From: an uncultured bacterium
GTDB lineage: Bacteria > Bacillota > Clostridia > Lachnospirales > Lachnospiraceae
Length of the DNA: 11,238 nt
Assembly (NCBI GenBank): GCA_937916345.1
Contig: CALFUE010000033.1
Coordinates: 1-11,238, forward strand
Direction: 5' to 3'
Part shown: piece after piece, positions 7,222 to 11,238 of the stretch
How positions within the stretch are numbered: position 1 is the stretch's first letter
How the letters are laid out: every line of letters begins with the position of its first letter
Program-made: the position numbers and the translations under genes
The notes under the pieces: generated by a model
Database searches by the model: none
Told to the model about the DNA's origin: nothing
What the model saw: the letters and a program-made list of their open reading frames with translations, nothing else

Positions 7222-8202
7222 CTACTCGTCCTCTCTCAACTCTTCAACAATATCATCTCTCGTTATATCATCGGTGGAGGCGTAAGTCTTTATATCCTTC
7301 TTGCCCATTGCCACCGTCATCTTCGGAACCGCCTTCACATAGTAATAGTAATCATCATCCTCAAACTGGACTCTCTGTGTCCTGTCGTAGTCCAAATTAA
7401 AGAAGAAGAACTGCAGCCCAAAGGCTATCAGCGTACTGATCGCTACTCCGAGTATAAGTCCCGGTATATTAACAGAAAAATTCTGTATATTTGCTCCTAT
7501 TATCACGCCAAGGAGCTGTATCACGGCTCCCGATGCTATAGCGTACACCCAGGCGTGGTCAAAACTCCTGCGGCGCAGCACCCAAATCACTATGACAGCC
7601 GCAAACATCACCACCATCATCACGATCATTTCTCTGTTGTCCGTGATCTGGCTGACGGTCTCATTGATCTTTGAGATGATGGTATCATCCTCACCCATGG
7701 TGGACAGACTGACAGAATTTGCCTTTACGCCCTTCAGGAAATAATAGAAAAATGTGCCGCTCACAACTGATATGCAGGATGTAGGATTCTCGTCCATCAG
7801 TCCGGCGCAGAATGGCATCAGGTAGGGCATTCCGATGATATTTGCCACCGGAGTCAATGCTGCCAGATACCCGCTCTTCGGCGAAAATCTGAAATAGAGC
7901 AGAAATATCACCAACATAAAACAGGCAGCGACGATAGCCACCGGAAGCGCCAGCGCGTACAGATGTATCAAAATAAGGAGCGCCGCTACCACTAATATGA
8001 AATTCACGGGGAGAAACGCCGTGACCAACGAGATAAGCACCGCTATCGTAAGTGAATTAAATCTCGAGTCAAAACCTATCTCCGAGTTTATCGTGTTTAC
8101 CACAATAAACATCAATATCGCCCGAACGACTGCCAGCAGATATATATCAAAGCTGGAACAGAAACCCTTTATCCGCTCCTTTATCTCCAGGAAAGTAGTC
8201 AT
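7222..8202 (-). CDS. Polytopic membrane protein of unknown function upstream of cdaA
   Basis: I do not recognise this 326-residue protein. A short N-terminus (about 1-18) precedes roughly eight or nine predicted membrane segments: about 18-37, 49-66, 67-85, 86-105, 115-135, 142-158, 191-209, 219-238 and 245-268. A soluble, probably cytoplasmic, segment lies at about 160-190, and a charged C-terminal tail runs from about 269 to 326. The tail contains three Asp followed by four consecutive Tyr (282-288, in FEDDDYYYYVK), then KAVPKM, and ends very acidic (ELREDE). The ATG at 8200-8202 overlaps the stop of the preceding small membrane gene as ATGA, with AAGGAGG 10 nt upstream. Its stop is 11 nt before cdaA. 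The context suggests a membrane component working with, or co-regulated with, CdaA; transport or sensing is only a guess. Confidence 0.85.
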   Translation of the reverse strand: MTTFLEIKERIKGFCSSFDIYLLAVVRAILMFIVVNTINSEIGFDSRFNSLTIAVLISLVTAFLPVNFILVVAALLILIHLYALALPVAIVAACFMLVIFLLYFRFSPKSGYLAALTPVANIIGMPYLMPFCAGLMDENPTSCISVVSGTFFYYFLKGVKANSVSLSTMGEDDTIISKINETVSQITDNREMIVMMVVMFAAVIVIWVLRRRSFDHAWVYAIASGAVIQLLGVIIGANIQNFSVNIPGLILGVAISTLIAFGLQFFFFNLDYDRTQRVQFEDDDYYYYVKAVPKMTVAMGKKDIKTYASTDDITRDDIVEELREDE

Positions 8203-8576
8203 TGCTTAGATACCTCCTTGAGTCTGCGGTGATATTTCCTGCCCTTTTTTCTCGCCCTGGAATATGTAGTCACCGAGTAAATATAGACGACGCTCAGATA
8301 CGCCAAAAGCCCGGCCAGGTAGCGGAGCAGCAGGTCCTTTGCAAACTCCAGATAATCCATGGTATTGATACTTTCCATGAATTCTTCCATGTTGAATAAT
8401 CCCCACATTGCTAAAACCACTATGGCAGCAACAGAATAAAACATAAATCCTTTAAGGAGCTGTATGCTGATATAGTCAGATCTGAAATAAGATACTACAG
8501 AAAAGACCTTTTTTCCTTCCGTGTCTTCAAAGGCCTGCAGCTTTGTCATATTGATGATCTTTTTTTCGTTTATCAT
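8199..8576 (-). CDS. Small two-helix membrane protein of unknown function
   Basis: Not recognised as a named family. The 125-residue product has a polar N-terminus of about 40 residues, a membrane helix at about 44-61, a short acidic loop (MEEFMESINTMDYLEF, about 63-78), a second helix at about 84-103 and a strongly basic C-terminal tail (RARKKGRKYHRRLK, 107-120). By the positive-inside rule the basic tail, and so both termini, should be cytoplasmic. The ATG at 8574-8576 overlaps the stop of the YvyF-like gene as ATGA, with GAGG 5 nt upstream. The gene's own stop overlaps the start of the larger membrane protein by 4 nt. This double overlap implies coupled synthesis, so the two membrane proteins may form a complex. 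That is inference from gene structure. Confidence 0.82.
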   Translation of the reverse strand: MINEKKIINMTKLQAFEDTEGKKVFSVVSYFRSDYISIQLLKGFMFYSVAAIVVLAMWGLFNMEEFMESINTMDYLEFAKDLLLRYLAGLLAYLSVVYIYSVTTYSRARKKGRKYHRRLKEVSKQ

Positions 8577-8977
8577 ACGAACCTCATGCCGGAACCGCCG
8601 GGTTTGCCGGGATTGTCAAAGGATTCGCCGGACCCGGGCTTCTCGTAGAGAGCGTCAAGCTTGTTGCCCATTTTGGTCTTGCAGTCACTGCAAAATCTGC
8701 CGGTTTTAATATCCTTGCCGCAGCGCTCGCACCGAAAAATAATGGGTGAATCATCCGAGAACGAGAGCCTCTCCTCTCTCACCCACTGCTTGAGCTGCTT
8801 TACGGAAACCTCTGTTGCTTCGGCAATCTCCTCAAAGCTGGCATTTTTATGTTCCCACAGATATTCCTTTACTGCGAGAAACTGCTCTTCCTTTCTCTTT
8901 TTGCAGGCTTCACAGATAGGCTGTCCACCTATGTAGTTAAACAACTTGCCACAGCTTCTGCACGCACGTGCTTCCAT
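8573..8977 (-). CDS. yvyF: YvyF-like zinc-ribbon / helix-turn-helix protein (flagellar-operon family)
   Basis: It resembles the YvyF family (TIGR03826-type) that lies between comFC and flgM in Bacillus and relatives, possibly regulatory. The product has 134 residues. An N-terminal zinc ribbon has Cys pairs at 6/9 and 22/25 (CRSCGKLFNYIGG, ICEAC), a helix-turn-helix follows at about 46-69 (FEEIAEATEVSVKQLKQWV, then REERL), and a second CxxC pair set lies at 83/86 and 96/99. It ends in a Gly/Pro/Ser-rich tail. The ATG at 8975-8977 is chosen because AAAGGGGG sits 7 nt upstream; a start at 8983 would be too close to it, and a longer frame to 9028 would run back into the comF gene. The expected flagellar genes do not follow, so its role here may differ. 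Confidence 0.85.
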   Translation of the reverse strand: MEARACRSCGKLFNYIGGQPICEACKKRKEEQFLAVKEYLWEHKNASFEEIAEATEVSVKQLKQWVREERLSFSDDSPIIFRCERCGKDIKTGRFCSDCKTKMGNKLDALYEKPGSGESFDNPGKPGGSGMRFV

Positions 8978-8984
8978 AATCATA

Positions 8985-8992
8985 CCCCCTTT
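8985..8992 (-). promoter_or_regulatory. Ribosome binding site deciding the YvyF-like start
   Basis: AAAGGGGG on the minus strand, 7 nt before the ATG at 8977 and only 1 nt before the alternative ATG at 8983, so it supports the shorter 134-residue product. Confidence 0.75.
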
Positions 8993-9000
8993 GATAATGA

Positions 9001-9732
9001 TCAGTCGTCCCCTCCGATACAGACGCAAAGGAAAAAAATCTCCCTGTCCCGGTCGGTCTTCAGCAATTCTGCTATGCTGTCGACGGTAGCGCCCGTGGTA
9101 AAAATATCATCTACTATCAACACTTTTTCACAATCTAATAATACACTATCATTACGGATATTGAAAGCATTTTTTAGATTGTTTTTTCTTTCTTCAAAGC
9201 CAAGAAATTTTTGTGGCGCGGTCTCGGCGCTCCGCTCCACAACAGAATCCGAGTAAGTTATATCTAATCTTTCAGCGATCCTCCTCCCAATTATATCTGC
9301 CTGATTGTAACCTCTTTTTTTATATTTTTTTCTGTGCAGCGGAACGGGTATCACCAGATCAAAATCCATGTCTTTTATCCAGCCCGACAGATTCTCCACG
9401 CAGACCTTTTCGAAGAATTCGGCGTACCATTTCATATTGGAATATTTGAAGCGGTACATAACTTTTTTCATATCCCCCTCGTATGTGAACATGGCTCTTC
9501 CGGAAGAAAACTCCCTGATTCTTACCGTGCACTCGCTGCAGTATTCCTTTTCCTCCTGCCTTAAAGCTCTCCCGCATTTCTTGCACAGCGGCTCCTTTAT
9601 GGGTGAATATTTTTTTTTGCAGTCATCGCAGAGATATCCGATCGCTCCCTCGTCCTTCTCAAACACCATCTGTGGAAGCACCGTATCACACATCACGCAC
9701 TTCCGTGGAAACAACAGCTCAATCGCTCTCAA
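9001..9732 (-). CDS. comFC: ComF family protein (phosphoribosyltransferase-like)
   Basis: Cytosolic protein of the ComFC/GntX family, which in naturally transformable bacteria is needed for DNA uptake and is also widespread in bacteria not known to be competent. The 243-residue product has an N-terminal zinc-binding region with four CxxC pairs (Cys 12/15, 35/38, 50/53 and 65/68). The type I phosphoribosyltransferase fold follows, with the PRPP-binding motif VLIVDDIFTTGATVDS at 204-219 and the family's PVPLHRKKYKKRGYNQA at 129-145. The TTG start at 9730-9732 has AAGGAGGG 6 nt upstream and overlaps the recD2 stop codon, giving tight coupling. No comFA helicase gene is adjacent. The family call is firm; a role in transformation cannot be judged here. 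Confidence 0.93.
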   Translation of the reverse strand: MRAIELLFPRKCVMCDTVLPQMVFEKDEGAIGYLCDDCKKKYSPIKEPLCKKCGRALRQEEKEYCSECTVRIREFSSGRAMFTYEGDMKKVMYRFKYSNMKWYAEFFEKVCVENLSGWIKDMDFDLVIPVPLHRKKYKKRGYNQADIIGRRIAERLDITYSDSVVERSAETAPQKFLGFEERKNNLKNAFNIRNDSVLLDCEKVLIVDDIFTTGATVDSIAELLKTDRDREIFFLCVCIGGDD

Positions 9733-11238
9733 AGCACACCCTCCTTCACCTCCAAAAGTCTGTCCAGAAAACCGCAGTAGCGCATATCCTGTCTGGTTCT
9801 GGAGATCATCTCAGCGACATTTCCCCTGTCCCCCACCAGAAAAACCATGCTTTTTGCCCTGGTCACCGCCGTATAGAGAATATTTCTGTTGGATAGAGGT
9901 CTCGGGATGTAGAGCACCGGCATGATCATGACAGGGTACTCCGAGCCCTGGGATTTGTGTACGGTCAGGGCATAAGCGTGAGAGAGCTCATCAATCTGTT
10001 TGTAGGAATAATCCACCAAATGACCGTCGTCAAACTCCACCGTCACGACGGACAAAAAATCATCTATCACCCTGACGCGGCCGATATCACCGTTGAACAC
10101 ACCCGTGCCGGCTGACAACGTATTTCCGAAGCTTCCCTTCACCTCCCACTCCAGCTGGTAATCGTTTTTTATCTGCATGACCTTGTCGCCCTCCCGAAAG
10201 AGTACTCCGTCCTCGCGGAGATGTTCACCCTTCGTGGAGTCCTTCGGGTTTAATTTTTCCCTTAATACCACATTTAAGTTTTCGACGCCAAGCACTCCTT
10301 TTTTTGCCGGGGAGAGCACCTGGATATCTGTGGGATCGATCTTCAGATAAGATGGCACCTTTCTCGTGATCAGATCAAGGATCACCGCAGTGACCGTGGC
10401 AGGATCATTTCTCTCCAGGAAAAAGAAGTCCTTTGAATCATTGTCCATCGATATGGCTTCACCAGCATTTATCCTGTGAGCGTTCACCACTATATCACTC
10501 TCCCTGGCCTGCCTGAAAATCTCGTTCAAAGCGACCACGCAGAACATTTCCGATTCTATTATGTGATTTAAGACACGCCCGGGTCCCACTGAAGGGAGCT
10601 GATCCACGTCTCCCACCAGAACCAGCGTGGTCCCGGGGAGAATAGCCTTCAGCAGCAGATTGAAGAGATATGTGTCCACCATTGACATCTCGTCTATTAT
10701 GATAAAATCCGCTTCCAGAGGCTCGCCGGAATCTCTTCCAACCCCAACCTCTCCCTCCGGATCCCCGGAGAATTCCAGCAGCCTGTGGATAGTTGACGCG
10801 TGTCTGCCGGTGGCCTCACTCATCCTTTTGGCTGCCCTGCCCGTGGGAGCCGCCAAAAGATACTCTCCGCCTTCTATCTCCAGGAGTCGGATCAACGTGT
10901 TTATGATGGTAGTCTTTCCGGTACCGGGACCTCCGGTTATCACCATGACTCCCCGCTTCATCGCCTGCTCCACCGCAAGCCTCTGGTTATCCGCCAGGGT
11001 TATACCCGAATTCTCAGTTACCGAATCTATCAGAGCCTTGATATGCTCCTCGTCCGCATCCCGGTTGATGTTCAGGTCGTTCAACATGCAGGCGGTCTGT
11101 GCCTCCAGCTTGTATAGTCTCGAAGAATAGACCTGCCTCTCATCGCCTTTTTTTATGATGCGTATCCTTTTATCCATGACGAGTTCTCTCAAGGCCTCCT
11201 CTATTCTGTCCCTGCCCGTCTCCAGAACCGTCACTGCC
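9729..11238 (-). CDS. recD2: RecD2-like ATP-dependent 5'-3' DNA helicase, partial (N-terminus outside window)
   Basis: Superfamily 1B helicase of the RecD2 type, acting in DNA repair and replication-fork maintenance without RecBC. About 502 residues are visible; the full protein is usually around 730-850, so the N-terminal domain is cut off by the window edge. Counting from 11234, the Walker A motif GGPGTGKTT is at 101-109, AAPTGRAAKRM at 128-138, Walker B IIDEMSMVD at 179-187, motif III LVGDVDQLPSVGPG at 206-219 and the arginine motif NEIFRQA at 237-243. The UvrD_C_2 region has YALTVHKSQGSEYP at 421-434 and LYTAVTRAKS at 453-462. The residues before Walker A look like the family's helix-hairpin/winged-helix linker. 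The frame stays open to the edge, so the apparent GTG start at 11234 is not the real start. Its stop overlaps the comF start. Confidence 0.95.
   Translation of the reverse strand, partial: AVTVLETGRDRIEEALRELVMDKRIRIIKKGDERQVYSSRLYKLEAQTACMLNDLNINRDADEEHIKALIDSVTENSGITLADNQRLAVEQAMKRGVMVITGGPGTGKTTIINTLIRLLEIEGGEYLLAAPTGRAAKRMSEATGRHASTIHRLLEFSGDPEGEVGVGRDSGEPLEADFIIIDEMSMVDTYLFNLLLKAILPGTTLVLVGDVDQLPSVGPGRVLNHIIESEMFCVVALNEIFRQARESDIVVNAHRINAGEAISMDNDSKDFFFLERNDPATVTAVILDLITRKVPSYLKIDPTDIQVLSPAKKGVLGVENLNVVLREKLNPKDSTKGEHLREDGVLFREGDKVMQIKNDYQLEWEVKGSFGNTLSAGTGVFNGDIGRVRVIDDFLSVVTVEFDDGHLVDYSYKQIDELSHAYALTVHKSQGSEYPVMIMPVLYIPRPLSNRNILYTAVTRAKSMVFLVGDRGNVAEMISRTRQDMRYCGFLDRLLEVKEGVL
9739..9746 (-). 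promoter_or_regulatory. Ribosome binding site for the TTG start of comF
   Basis: AAGGAGGG on the minus strand, 6 nt before TTG at 9730-9732, inside the recD2 3' end. It supports a non-ATG start that overlaps the upstream stop codon. Confidence 0.8.

Noticed and set aside
8978..9028. Longer YvyF-like start at 9028
   Set aside because: It would overlap comF and translate the ribosome binding site (KGG); the AAAGGGGG at 8985-8992 fits the ATG at 8977.
10627..11130. Plus-strand open frame of 167 codons inside recD2
   Set aside because: It is a shadow of the recD2 coding frame, low in complexity, with no homologous domain or start signal.

Overview
The window looks like chromosomal DNA from a low-to-mid GC Gram-positive bacterium, most likely a clostridial (Lachnospiraceae-type) Firmicute. 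The evidence is the conserved gene orders ylxM-ffh-rpsP and cdaA-cdaR-glmM, strong AGGAGG-type ribosome binding sites, a seryl-regulated type HPr, and frequent TTG/GTG starts. All twelve supported genes lie on the minus strand, so transcription runs from high to low coordinates. No mobile element, CRISPR array, tRNA or rRNA is visible.

Region A (11238 down to 2118) is a tightly packed run of ten genes with gaps of at most about 40 nt and several overlaps. In transcription order it holds recD2 (N-terminus cut by the window edge), a comF phosphoribosyltransferase-like gene, a YvyF-like zinc-ribbon/HTH gene, a small two-helix membrane protein, a polytopic membrane protein with an acidic/tyrosine-rich tail, cdaA (diadenylate cyclase), cdaR (YbbR-domain regulator), glmM (phosphoglucosamine mutase), an HPr-family phosphocarrier gene and rfbB (dTDP-glucose 4,6-dehydratase). 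The core cdaA-cdaR-glmM links c-di-AMP synthesis to peptidoglycan precursor supply. HPr and rfbB extend the run towards carbon-flux signalling and cell-surface sugar supply. The two membrane proteins just upstream of cdaA have no function I recognise and are the best candidate for an undescribed component.

Region B (about 1924-2117) is the only sizeable intergenic stretch. It contains small inverted repeats, no gene and no convincing terminator, and it ends in a near-consensus housekeeping promoter (TTGACA, 17 nt, TAATAT).

Region C (1896 down to 1) is the SRP/ribosome operon transcribed from that promoter: ylxM, ffh (directly abutting) and rpsP (C-terminus cut by the window edge). It makes the signal recognition particle GTPase, its small helix-turn-helix partner and ribosomal protein S16.

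Most of the window is housekeeping. The points worth a second look are the unassigned membrane pair next to cdaA, the replacement of expected flagellar neighbours downstream of the YvyF-like gene, the HPr gene between glmM and rfbB, the long acidic tail on CdaR, and the 190-nt spacer before ylxM.
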